DNA of 15,404 nt from Bacteroidaceae bacterium (GCA_900772575.1 CAAHEN010000048.1:1-15404), one strand, 5' to 3'; positions 8,234 to 15,027 are shown, numbered from the stretch's first letter. The notes: a model not told the origin generated them from the sequence alone. Numbers and translations are program-made.

Positions 8234-8259
8234 CTCTCAGCTGGGTCTCTCAGCTGGGT
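8234..8259. repeat. 13-bp perfect tandem duplication (2 copies) in tolC-like gene
   Basis: The plus-strand unit CTCTCAGCTGGGT occurs twice head to tail (8234-8246 and 8247-8259). It shifts the frame of the tolC-like gene by +1. Removing one copy restores an amphipathic helix-like sequence. Confidence 0.9.
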
Positions 8260-8562
8260 GGCACATTCGTGCAGCCGTGTATGGCGCTGCTGATCGGCTT
8301 GTAGGCGGTAACCTTCCAGTGCTTCTTGGCGTAGCCGTGTCTGCCGCAGCCGTTGACGGCGCTGGCGGCCGTCGAAGAGCGTCCATCTGAACGTCAGGCC
8401 CACGCTCCAGCCAAAGTGGCGGTAGGCGTTGCTGAATTGGCTGAACTGTGCGCCGCCGTCGACGTAGAGGTTGAGCTGTGGACGGTATTGCACATCGAAG
8501 GTGCGCAGATCGGCCTCGGCACGCAGGCTGTCGAGCCGGTATTGTCGTGTGAAACCGCTGCC

Positions 8563-8588
8563 GCTGCTTGGCGCCGCTGCTTGGCGCC
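8563..8588. repeat. 13-bp perfect tandem duplication (2 copies plus partial) in tolC-like gene
   Basis: The plus-strand unit GCTGCTTGGCGCC occurs twice (8563-8575 and 8576-8588), followed by the first letters of a third copy. It causes the first frameshift of the tolC-like gene. Confidence 0.92.
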
Positions 8589-9376
8589 GCTGAGAGAGCG
8601 ATGTCTGTGGCGGCCAGTTCTGTGGCGGTTGTGTCGGTAATGCCGCAGAGCAGGCGCAGCTCCATCAGGTGTGTGTGATAGTTGGTTCGCTGTGTGGTCA
8701 CCTGCTCCTCAGCCGCAGTGCGCTCGGCATCGAGCAGTCTGAGGTCAGATGTCGTGGCCAGCCCGGCGACCGCGAGACGCTTGACGACGTCGGACTGGTG
8801 AGCCAGCAGGGCCACGATGGAGTCGACAAAGGCCGTCTGGGTGCTGTCGAGCAGGCAGAGCAGGTATTGCTCTGTGACCGCGCGGCGGAGCTCATGGCGT
8901 TCTATCCTGATGCGGTTGGCCGCAATGTCGGTGTCCACTTGTGTCTGCCACTTCGCCGCCGCATAGGCTTGCCGGCCCAACAAGGGTTGTGTCCAAGTGG
9001 CGCCAGCGTGGAAGTGGCCACTGCTCTCGCCCAGGTCATAGCCGTAATAGTCTGTTGCGCTCTGTGCATTCCATTTGAAGGATGTTCGACCACCGGTGGT
9101 CTCGACGATTGGTACAAAGAGAAAGTCGCCGTTGAGTTCCAGACGGGAGCGGAGATAGACAGCCCGAAGCCGTTCGAGCTCGGCGGCATTGGCGGCAGTC
9201 TGTAGGTGCTGCTCCTTGATAAGCGGGCTGTAGCGTTGTGCGGCCGCCACATAGTCTTCCAGAGTCTGTGGCCGGTGGACGGTGCCACTGTCAGTGGGGG
9301 TGACCAGACCGATGCCGCCTGCGGTGATCATGGATAATAATAGATGGAACATGTCTGTGTGCTTATGTTTTCTCGG

Positions 9377-9408
9377 CAAAAGTAGGGCTGGACTTTGGCG
9401 AAACTTTG
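9377..9408 (-). promoter_or_regulatory. tolC-like promoter with 11-nt-spaced direct repeat (candidate response-regulator box)
   Basis: On the minus strand CAAAGTTTC (from 9408) and CAAAGTCC (from 9397) begin 11 nt apart, and TACTTTTG (9384-9377) begins 13 nt after the start of the second half-site. Spacing is identical to the site upstream of the PAP2 gene, and the two 34-nt blocks (9408-9375 and 4599-4566) share 28 identical positions without gaps. As there, no normal TTG -33 box is present. Confidence 0.65.
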
Positions 9409-9629
9409 TAGAATTGCATTTTGCTTATCGTGTTACGAACGTTCCTACAGGCACCATCGTGAATCCGGTGTCAGGGACATCAACACGCCAATGTGGCCTG
9501 TGACATGAAGGGCACATGGAATTTTGGGGATTATGGGCGGCAATTTTCGGTATCGGCAGCCTTGGCGTCCGTTTCTGACTGTGGCTGGCTGTACCGCGTC
9601 GGGGAGGGAAAAACGGTGCCCGTCTTTTC
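9409..9629. other. Intergenic stretch between divergent efflux and receptor genes
   Basis: About 220 bp with no gene that I can support. It holds an 8-bp palindrome (GAACGTTC, near 9438). An open minus-strand frame runs through it and into the receptor gene but has no codon signature or recognisable domain. It may carry further regulator sites for either flanking gene. Confidence 0.4.
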
Positions 9630-9676
9630 TCCCTATAAATAGGGATTGTTCCCGCACGTAGAATCCTTTAACTTTG
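9630..9676 (+). promoter_or_regulatory. Receptor promoter with abutting operator-like dyad
   Basis: A TTG (9646-9648) and TAACTTTG (9669-9676) are separated by exactly 20 nt, a full Bacteroidetes promoter. Directly upstream, 9630-9645 is a perfect dyad (TCCCTAT, AA, ATAGGGA). Its position touching the -33 element suits an operator for a dimeric regulator. Transcription should start near 9681, giving a leader of about 30 nt. Confidence 0.7.
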
Positions 9677-9712
9677 CAGCCAGAATTTAAAAAGATATTT
9701 ACCCAACGACAC

Positions 9713-12151
9713 ATGACACACCAACAACTGCTTCTTGCAGCCGCCTGCATTGCATTGCCCGCTGCACCGGCACTGGCCGACGTGGCACCCGACGGTTTGC
9801 CCGACCTGTATGGCAACACGGCTACTGACACACTGCGTAATTTTTATATGGACGAGGTGCTCGTCGTGGCCTCACCCAAGGAGACGTCGACCTTTCACGA
9901 CCAGCCCATCTCTGCCACGGTGCTGGATGCCACGGCCTTGCGCCTGAGCGGTGCCACTGACCTGCGAGGACTCTCCGCTGCCGCACCGGGATTTTTCATG
10001 CCCGAGTATGGTTCACGCCTGACCTCGGCGGCCTATGTTCGCGGTATCGGCACGCGTCTCGGCATGCCTGCGCTGGGACTCTATGTGGACAATATTCCTG
10101 TGGCAGACAAGACGGCCTATGCCTTCTCGTTCATCGATGTGGATCGCGTCGATATCTTGCGCGGTCCGCAAGCCACCCTTTATGGACGGAATGCGATGAG
10201 CGGACTGGTGCGTGTGTTCACCGCCGATCCCTTTACGCACCACGGTGTGGATCTCAGCCTTGGCGCCACAGGCCGTAGCACGGGGCGTCGCGCAAAAGCC
10301 GTCGGCTATCTGCATCCCTCAGATCGTGTCGCCCTCTCTGTCGGTGCTTTCTATGAAGGCCAGAATGGTTTCTTCCGCAACAGCACGACGGGCAAGAAGG
10401 CCGATTCCTCTGATGCCGGCGGTGGCCGTCTGCGGTTGGCTGCCAAGCCCAATGACGACTTGCGGCTCGATCTCACCGCCACCTACGAATACAGCGACGA
10501 GAACGCCACGCCCTATTATCTGACTAAAGCCGGAGGGGCCACGGCCAGCGAGGACCTTGTCGGGAAAATCACCCAGAACAGGCAGTCGGCCTACCGCCGT
10601 GAGATGCTGACCACCGGACTGGGAGTGGAGTGGAAGCGCCCCAGCATTATCCTATCGTCCATTTCCTCGTTCCAGTATCTTCGCGATCGCCTTTTCATGG
10701 ATCAGGACTTCGTGGCCGCAGACTTTTTCTCACTCGAACAGCGCCAGCACATCAGTACCTTCACTGAGGAACTGTCGCTCAAGAGCAGTCCGGGAGGCCG
10801 GTGGCAGTGGACCAGCGGTGCCTACTTCATGCATCAGAACCTCTCGACGGACTGTCCCGTCACCTTCTACAGCGATGGTACCGCCTATCTTAATCGCCAG
10901 TTTGCTGCCGTTTTGCCCCAGCAGCCGGCCATGTCTCTGGCTTTCACCACGGAGACCCTGCCCTTTACCGCCGATCTGTCGACACCGACCACCGGAGCCG
11001 CCCTCTTCCATCAGAGCACGCTGGATCTTGGTGCGGGACTCTCACTGACGGCCGGTCTGCGGTTGGACTATGATCACCAGCACCTCAACCTTAGTGCCGC
11101 TTCGGCCGAGGCCATGACCTATAATTTTAAAATGCCCTCCTTCAGAGTCGACGCTGACCTCGTCGCGGATCCTACCATGCAGGGCTACCTGACCGACGAT
11201 ACTTGGCAACTGCTCCCGAAAGTGGCCCTGCAATACAACCATCGCAGTGGCCGGGGCAATGTTTATTTTGCAGTGTCAAAAGGCTATCGTGCCGGTGGAT
11301 ATAATATCCAGAGCTACTCAGACCTGGCGCAGACAGCCCTCACACGTTCGATGATGAACGGCGTCAAGGACTACAGTATCGCCACCATCAACGCCATGCC
11401 ACTGCCCGACGCCGTCAAGCAAAACGCCATAGCCGGCATGACCGCTGTGCTCGACAAGCAGATTCCTGCCGCCCCCGATGTACAGACATTGGCCTATGCC
11501 CCGGAACAGACCTGGAACTATGAACTCGGCGGACACCTCAAGTTCTTCGGTACGGCACTCAGTGTCGACTACGCTTTTTTCTGCATGCAGACCAAGGACC
11601 AGCAGATAGCGCGATTCGCTGAAAGCGGACTGGGCCGTATTATGGTCAACGCCGGAAAGACACGCAGTCTCGGCGCAGAACTGACAGTTCGGGCCCGTCT
11701 CTTTGACGACCGCCTCAACCTGACGACCGCCTATGGTTTCACTGATGCGCGGTTTACGGACTACGACCTTGGAACGAACAAGGCGGGTGAGGCTGTAGAC
11801 TATACCGACAACCGCGTCCCCTTTGCGCCCAACCATACCCTCGGTGTGACCGCCACCTTCCGCCAGCCCGTCTGTGAGAACGGACTGCTGCGCGCAGTCG
11901 GTGTCACGGCGGGCGTTACCGGTGCGGGACGCTTCTATTGGGACGAAGCCAACTCGTTCAGCCAGCCTTTCTACGCCACGCTTGCCACGACCGTCACAGC
12001 CGAATTGGCCGGAAACGTCAGCGTTGAACTGTGGGGACGTAACCTGACGGCGACAGGATATGATACTTTTGCCTTCGAAAGCCTCTCCAACCGCTTTGCG
12101 CAGCGCGGTATGCCCCGCTGCTTCGGCGTCGACGTCAATATCCACTTTTGA
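9713..12151 (+). CDS. TonB-dependent outer-membrane receptor (siderophore/iron-complex type)
   Basis: The 812-residue receptor starts MTHQQLLLAAACIALPAAPA with cleavage after ALA (residue 22). A TonB-box-like DEVLVVAS is at 47-54, the plug domain at about 60-172 includes VRGIGTR, LYVDNIPV and the hallmark VDILRGPQATLYGRNAMSG, and the remaining about 640 residues are beta-barrel, with KGYRAGGYN in the middle and a terminal Phe (VDVNIHF). It lacks the carboxypeptidase-regulatory domain of SusC/Oar proteins and so resembles FecA/FhuA/BtuB-style receptors; the ligand cannot be named, but ferric siderophores are typical for this type. A frame extends upstream to a TTG at 9674, but that codon is inside the -7 box, so ATG 9713 is the start. 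It is monocistronic and divergent from the efflux remnant. No regulator or ABC importer gene lies beside it. Confidence 0.93.
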   Translation: MTHQQLLLAAACIALPAAPALADVAPDGLPDLYGNTATDTLRNFYMDEVLVVASPKETSTFHDQPISATVLDATALRLSGATDLRGLSAAAPGFFMPEYGSRLTSAAYVRGIGTRLGMPALGLYVDNIPVADKTAYAFSFIDVDRVDILRGPQATLYGRNAMSGLVRVFTADPFTHHGVDLSLGATGRSTGRRAKAVGYLHPSDRVALSVGAFYEGQNGFFRNSTTGKKADSSDAGGGRLRLAAKPNDDLRLDLTATYEYSDENATPYYLTKAGGATASEDLVGKITQNRQSAYRREMLTTGLGVEWKRPSIILSSISSFQYLRDRLFMDQDFVAADFFSLEQRQHISTFTEELSLKSSPGGRWQWTSGAYFMHQNLSTDCPVTFYSDGTAYLNRQFAAVLPQQPAMSLAFTTETLPFTADLSTPTTGAALFHQSTLDLGAGLSLTAGLRLDYDHQHLNLSAASAEAMTYNFKMPSFRVDADLVADPTMQGYLTDDTWQLLPKVALQYNHRSGRGNVYFAVSKGYRAGGYNIQSYSDLAQTALTRSMMNGVKDYSIATINAMPLPDAVKQNAIAGMTAVLDKQIPAAPDVQTLAYAPEQTWNYELGGHLKFFGTALSVDYAFFCMQTKDQQIARFAESGLGRIMVNAGKTRSLGAELTVRARLFDDRLNLTTAYGFTDARFTDYDLGTNKAGEAVDYTDNRVPFAPNHTLGVTATFRQPVCENGLLRAVGVTAGVTGAGRFYWDEANSFSQPFYATLATTVTAELAGNVSVELWGRNLTATGYDTFAFESLSNRFAQRGMPRCFGVDVNIHF

Positions 12152-12152
12152 A

Positions 12153-12179
12153 CCAAATCGTTCATTTGGGGGTTAACCC
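12153..12179 (+). other. Small overlapping hairpins just after the receptor stop codon
   Basis: CCAAAT (12153-12158) pairs with ATTTGG (12164-12169) across a 5-nt loop, starting 1 nt after the stop. An overlapping 10-bp palindrome GGGTTAACCC lies at 12170-12179, so the ATTTGGG strand could alternatively pair with the downstream CCCAA. There is no T-tract. It may be an RNA 3'-end structure. Confidence 0.35.
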
Positions 12180-12230
12180 AATTGACAGACCGCGCCTAAG
12201 TCGCTTGTTGGCACTTGTCGCCTGAATGGC

Positions 12231-12268
12231 CAGTAGGCCGCACCCCGTTGTGAGGGTGCGGCCTGCTG
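12231..12268 (+). terminator. Long hairpin, probable 3'-end structure of the receptor transcript
   Basis: A 15-bp stem (12231-12245 with 12254-12268, one G-U pair, GC-rich AGGCCGCACCC core) encloses an 8-nt loop. It lies 80 nt after the receptor stop and about 70 nt before the aldolase promoter. It lacks a T-tract, so it could stop transcription weakly or protect the mRNA end instead. Confidence 0.5.
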
Positions 12269-12334
12269 CGCTTAGGGCTCACGGCAACACCTTGACGTGC
12301 CTGCGCCTACAGCTGAAAAAAAGCGAGCCCACCC

Positions 12335-12366
12335 TTTGCCCATGACATAGATAAGTTGTAATTTTG
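12335..12366 (+). promoter_or_regulatory. Promoter of the fructose-bisphosphate aldolase gene
   Basis: TTTG (12335-12338), a 20-nt spacer and TAATTTTG (12359-12366) make an excellent Bacteroidetes promoter, fitting a strongly expressed glycolytic gene. The leader to ATG 12406 would be about 35 nt and is A/T-rich without a Shine-Dalgarno sequence. Confidence 0.75.
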
Positions 12367-12405
12367 CCGTGAAATAGAATATACTCAATTTCTAAAAGTA
12401 CTATT

Positions 12406-13416
12406 ATGGTAAACTACAAAGACTTAGGCTTGGTGAACACCCGCGAGATGTTCAAGCGTGCCATCAACGGAGGCTATGCTATCCCCGCCTTCAACTTCAA
12501 CAACATGGAGCAGTTGCAGGCCATCATTCAGGCTGCCGCTGAAAAGAAGAGCCCTGTGATCCTTCAGGTGTCTAAGGGTGCCCGTGCCTATGCTAACCAG
12601 ACGCTGCTGCGCTACATGGCTGAAGGCGCCGTAGAATATGCCAAGGAACTCGGCTGCAAGCACCCTGAAATCGTGCTGCACCTTGACCACGGTGATACGT
12701 TCGAGACGTGCAAGAGCTGTATCGATATGGGTTTCAGCTCTGTCATGATCGACGGTTCTGGCCTGCCTTATGAGGAGAACGTGGCCCTGACGAAGAAGGT
12801 TGTTGACTACGCTCATCAGTTCGACGTGACTGTAGAGGGTGAGCTTGGCGTTCTGGCCGGTGTTGAAGACGAGGTGTCTCACGCCGAGAGCCACTACACC
12901 AAGCCTGAGGAGGTGATCGACTTCGCCACCCGCACAGGCTGCGACAGTCTGGCCATCTCCATCGGCACAAGCCATGGTGCTTACAAGTTCACCCCCGAGC
13001 AGTGCACACGTGACCCGAAGACCGGTCGCCTCGTGCCTCCTCCCTTGGCATTCGATGTGCTTGACGCCGTTATGGAGAAGCTTCCCGGATTCCCCATCGT
13101 GCTTCACGGCTCCTCCAGCGTTCCCCAAGACGAAGTCGACACCATCAACAAGTATGGTGGCAAGCTCCCCAACGCTGTCGGCATTCCCGAGGAGCAGCTC
13201 CGCAAGGCCGCTAAGAGCGCTGTCTGCAAGATCAACATCGACTCAGACTCCCGTTTGGCCATGACCGCAGCCATTCGCAAGGTCTTCGCAGAGAAGCCCG
13301 CTGAGTTTGATCCCCGCAAGTATCTCGGCCCGGCTCGCGACGAGATGAAGAAGCTCTACGAGCACAAGATTGTCGACGTGCTCGGTTCTGACAACAAACT
13401 TGCCCAGCTCGACTGA
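12406..13416 (+). CDS. fba: Class II fructose-1,6-bisphosphate aldolase
   Basis: The 336-residue cytoplasmic enzyme reversibly cleaves fructose 1,6-bisphosphate to dihydroxyacetone phosphate and glyceraldehyde 3-phosphate in glycolysis and gluconeogenesis. Class II (zinc-dependent) motifs are present: VLHLDHGDTFE with catalytic D94 and zinc ligand H95, VEGELGVLAGVED (143-155), the GTSHGAYKF loop with zinc ligand H190, IVLHGSSSVP with zinc ligand H234, and the phosphate-binding KINIDSDSRLA (275-285). The length is normal for the family. Codon use is uniform (AAG, CTG/CTC, GGT/GGC, CGC/CGT), as expected of a highly expressed gene. It is monocistronic, with its own strong promoter and a strong terminator hairpin 27 nt after the stop. 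Confidence 0.98.
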   Translation: MVNYKDLGLVNTREMFKRAINGGYAIPAFNFNNMEQLQAIIQAAAEKKSPVILQVSKGARAYANQTLLRYMAEGAVEYAKELGCKHPEIVLHLDHGDTFETCKSCIDMGFSSVMIDGSGLPYEENVALTKKVVDYAHQFDVTVEGELGVLAGVEDEVSHAESHYTKPEEVIDFATRTGCDSLAISIGTSHGAYKFTPEQCTRDPKTGRLVPPPLAFDVLDAVMEKLPGFPIVLHGSSSVPQDEVDTINKYGGKLPNAVGIPEEQLRKAAKSAVCKINIDSDSRLAMTAAIRKVFAEKPAEFDPRKYLGPARDEMKKLYEHKIVDVLGSDNKLAQLD

Positions 13417-13443
13417 TATTTGTAGTCAGCTCATCATTTTAAG

Positions 13444-13485
13444 AATCAAGGCCGTACATCCTATCTTGGACGTACGGCCTTGATT
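13444..13485. terminator. Strong hairpin terminator after the aldolase gene
   Basis: A perfect 14-bp stem, AATCAAGGCCGTAC (13444-13457) with its complement at 13472-13485, encloses a 14-nt loop with a small inner stem (TCC/GGA). The right side runs into GATTTCG and the left is preceded by CATTTTAAG, so it has short T-runs on both strands. It sits between convergent genes and may act on both. Confidence 0.75.
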
Positions 13486-13606
13486 TCGTATGCTCGGCTG
13501 AGTATTGCCTAACGGGTACATCGAGTAAGTCCTAATAGCGGGAATTACATGGTCAAGGGACGGTATATGGCCCTGGTTTCGGTCGGCACATGATCCGTGT
13601 TGCATC

Positions 13607-14266
13607 TTAACTCGCCACCGTAAACCGCTCAAAGTGGTGCTGGGGGTGTTCAAGCTCGTCAATCATTGCAACGGCATAGTCCTCAACGGAAATGAAGCTG
13701 TTGCCATCCTTGTCCACCAAGAGGTCGTCCTTCCCAGTACGGTATTTCCCAGTACGCACGCCCTTAGTGAGGTTTCCCAGGTTGGCTGCAGGGGAGAGGA
13801 ACACCCAGTCGATGTCTTTTACGCCCATGAGTGTGTTGAGATAGAACTCACCAAGTGACTTTGCGCCTGGCAGCCATTCTGCTGGAAACGTATCAGTTTC
13901 CATAAGCCGAACACCGGGTTTTACGAACAGCGTACCGGCACCGCCGACTATCAGCAGTCGCTTCACGCCAGAACGTCTTACACCCTCAAGTATCTTGGGA
14001 TAGTTCTCAAGCGTCTCCTCGTAAATGCGGGGATTTGCCCAACCTGGATTATATGCGCTGATAACCGCATCCTTTCCTTTTGCCAAAGACGAGAGTGCGT
14101 CAGGATTTGTAGCGTCGCCCATAACCCACGTAAGGTTAGGGTGATTCACTGAAATTTTCTCAGGATTACGAACGATAGCCGTTACCTTGTGGCCACGGTT
14201 CAACGCCTCGTTCAACAATGCGGAACCAGCGAACCCGGTCGCACCAATCAATACAATACTTTTCAT
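13607..14266 (-). CDS. NAD(P)H-binding (NmrA/SDR-like) protein
   Basis: The 219-residue protein has an N-terminal Rossmann fold with MKSIVLIGATGFAGSALLNE (GxxGxxG cofactor motif at 8-14), an arginine-containing strand VTAIVRNPEKI that favours NADP, then VMGDATNPDALSSLAKGKDA and VKRLLIVGGAGTLFV. The C-terminal half contains GVRTGKYRTGKDDLLVDKDG and ISVEDYAVAMIDELEHPQ, characteristic of YwnB-like NAD(P)-binding proteins. Such proteins are redox sensors or reductases rather than classical dehydrogenases; the classical Tyr-x3-Lys is not in a clear active-site context. The gene is divergent from an HxlR-type regulator, a pairing typical of quinone- or aldehyde-response loci. Base composition is somewhat more A/T-rich than genes to the left, which may hint at separate origin. 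Confidence 0.9.
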   Translation of the reverse strand: MKSIVLIGATGFAGSALLNEALNRGHKVTAIVRNPEKISVNHPNLTWVMGDATNPDALSSLAKGKDAVISAYNPGWANPRIYEETLENYPKILEGVRRSGVKRLLIVGGAGTLFVKPGVRLMETDTFPAEWLPGAKSLGEFYLNTLMGVKDIDWVFLSPAANLGNLTKGVRTGKYRTGKDDLLVDKDGNSFISVEDYAVAMIDELEHPQHHFERFTVAS

Positions 14267-14306
14267 TATCTTCGACTTTTAATCATTACGCTTGCTTAGA
14301 TGGCGA

Positions 14307-14332
14307 AGGCAAAGGCAATGAACTTTGCTTCA
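14307..14332. repeat. Imperfect inverted repeat in the leader of the NmrA-like gene
   Basis: GCAAAG and CTTTGC form a 6-bp inverted repeat with an 8-nt spacer; with one extra G the arms extend to GAAGGCAAAG and CTTTGCTTC. It lies between the promoter (14392-14362) and ATG 14266, so it could be an operator for the neighbouring HxlR regulator or a leader hairpin. Confidence 0.4.
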
Positions 14333-14361
14333 AATTGCTGAGCCAACCCCTTATCCAGGTG

Positions 14362-14392
14362 CAAAGGTACCAGTCATTCTCCACCTTCACAA
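14362..14392 (-). promoter_or_regulatory. Promoter of the NmrA-like gene
   Basis: On the minus strand TTG (14392-14390), a 20-nt spacer and TACCTTTG (14369-14362) form a complete Bacteroidetes promoter, about 95 nt upstream of the ATG, leaving a rather long leader. Confidence 0.7.
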
Positions 14393-14513
14393 GTAGGCAC
14401 AAAGAGGTGGCATGGTTACCAACGCAATACCATTGCTGAGAATAAGGACGTTGGCAAATATGGGGTTAACTCACATTAACCTGTGCTTCATATACCATTC
14501 ATGAGATGTTGAT

Positions 14514-14539
14514 TACTTTTGTAGAGTAATTATGATAAT
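14514..14539 (+). promoter_or_regulatory. HxlR -7 element and downstream dyad
   Basis: TACTTTTG (14514-14521) fits the -7 consensus; no good TTG is 20 nt upstream. Immediately downstream, ATTAT-G-ATAAT (14529-14539) is a perfect inverted repeat near the expected transcription start, where a bound repressor would block initiation. Autoregulation by the HxlR protein is an inference. Confidence 0.5.
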
Positions 14540-14548
14540 CAATAAACT

Positions 14549-14914
14549 ATGAGCGCATACAGTATAAAGGAAGAGATGTTTCCAGATTGTCCGATACGTC
14601 AAATCTTAGCGCGCATGAGTGACAAATGGTCACTTTTGGTGCTCTACACCTTGGAGACCTCAGGTGTAATGAGGTTTAAGGCTTTACAACGTAGCATACC
14701 CGACATATCCCAAAAGATGCTGACCTCCACGCTGCGTACACTGGAGACAGATGGCTATGTTAGCCGAAAGGCCTACCCGGAAGTTCCCCCTAGAGTGGAA
14801 TACGCTCTCACAGACCGTGCCATGTCACTGCTTCCGCATATAAACGCGCTCATCAGCTGGGCTAAAGACAACATGGACGCGATACTGAGAGACAAGGAGA
14901 ATGAGGTGTCGTGA
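14549..14914 (+). CDS. HxlR-family winged-helix transcriptional regulator
   Basis: The 121-residue protein has the HxlR layout: an N-terminal DCPIRQILARMSDKWSLLVL with the conserved cysteine C14, a winged helix-turn-helix (MRFKALQRSIPDISQKMLTS TLRTL around 41-65), the wing DGYVSRKAYPEVPPRVEYAL, and a C-terminal dimerisation helix. The conserved N-terminal Cys is the electrophile/redox sensor in characterised relatives such as YodB and HypR. It is divergent from the NmrA-like gene across a 282-bp region with two inverted repeats, so it probably controls that gene and itself. The direction of the effect (repressor or activator) cannot be read from the sequence. Confidence 0.93.
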   Translation: MSAYSIKEEMFPDCPIRQILARMSDKWSLLVLYTLETSGVMRFKALQRSIPDISQKMLTSTLRTLETDGYVSRKAYPEVPPRVEYALTDRAMSLLPHINALISWAKDNMDAILRDKENEVS

Positions 14915-14983
14915 TTTATGTTCATGACGTTTCTGAACTTTCCAATGCCTCCAGTTCGAACAGGGGGTGGGGTATAGATCTAC

Positions 14984-15027
14984 AAAAAAATCTGCCAGAA
15001 ACCTCTATTTCAGTGGTTTCTGGCAGA
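14984..15027 (-). terminator. Intrinsic terminator of carB
   Basis: A perfect 13-bp stem, TCTGCCAGAAACC (14991-15003) with its complement at 15015-15027, and an 11-nt loop is followed on the minus strand by seven Ts (14990-14984). It lies 76 nt after the carB stop codon. This is the clearest rho-independent terminator in the window. Confidence 0.88.

Larger units (their letters stand above)
8181..9352 (-). pseudogene. TolC-family outer-membrane efflux protein, broken by two 13-bp duplications and 3' truncation
   Basis: From ATG 9352 the protein starts MFHLLLSMITAGGIGLVTPT (signal peptide) and reads as a TolC/OEP protein (TLEDYVAAAQRYSPLIKEQH; HAGATWTQPLLGRQAYAAAK; SDLRLLDAERTAAEEQ). After LAATDIALS the frame is lost at a 13-bp tandem duplication (8563-8588). 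Removing one copy restores SGFTRQYRLDSLRAEADLRT, joining QYRPQLNLYVDG and FGWSVGLTFRWTLFDG. A second 13-bp duplication (8234-8259) breaks it again; removing a copy gives ATQLRAATERDASLKRQLDS before sequence turns into RND pump. With both copies removed, the frame from 9352 to a stop at 8166 is exactly 387 codons, short of the usual 420-500. As it stands the product ends at 8237 with a scrambled tail. An apparent TTG start at 9379 lies in the -7 box and is rejected. Confidence 0.85.

Noticed and set aside
9445..9831. Open minus-strand frame of 128 codons spanning the spacer and the receptor start
   Set aside because: It covers the receptor's promoter, dyad and signal-peptide region in antisense, shows no recognisable domain, and has no promoter or signal of its own.
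11318..12145. Long minus-strand frame (275 codons) inside the receptor gene
   Set aside because: It is a shadow of the plus-strand receptor, which has clear domain motifs through this stretch; the antisense product resembles nothing.
12424..13128. Long minus-strand frame (234 codons) opposite the aldolase
   Set aside because: It is created by the strongly biased codon use of the aldolase gene; no independent evidence.
13728..13757. Near-perfect 15-bp tandem repeat in the NmrA-like gene (TTCCCAGTAC twice)
   Set aside because: It is in frame, encodes the repeated residues RTGKYRTGK, and fits the normal family sequence, so it is not a lesion like the 13-bp duplications.
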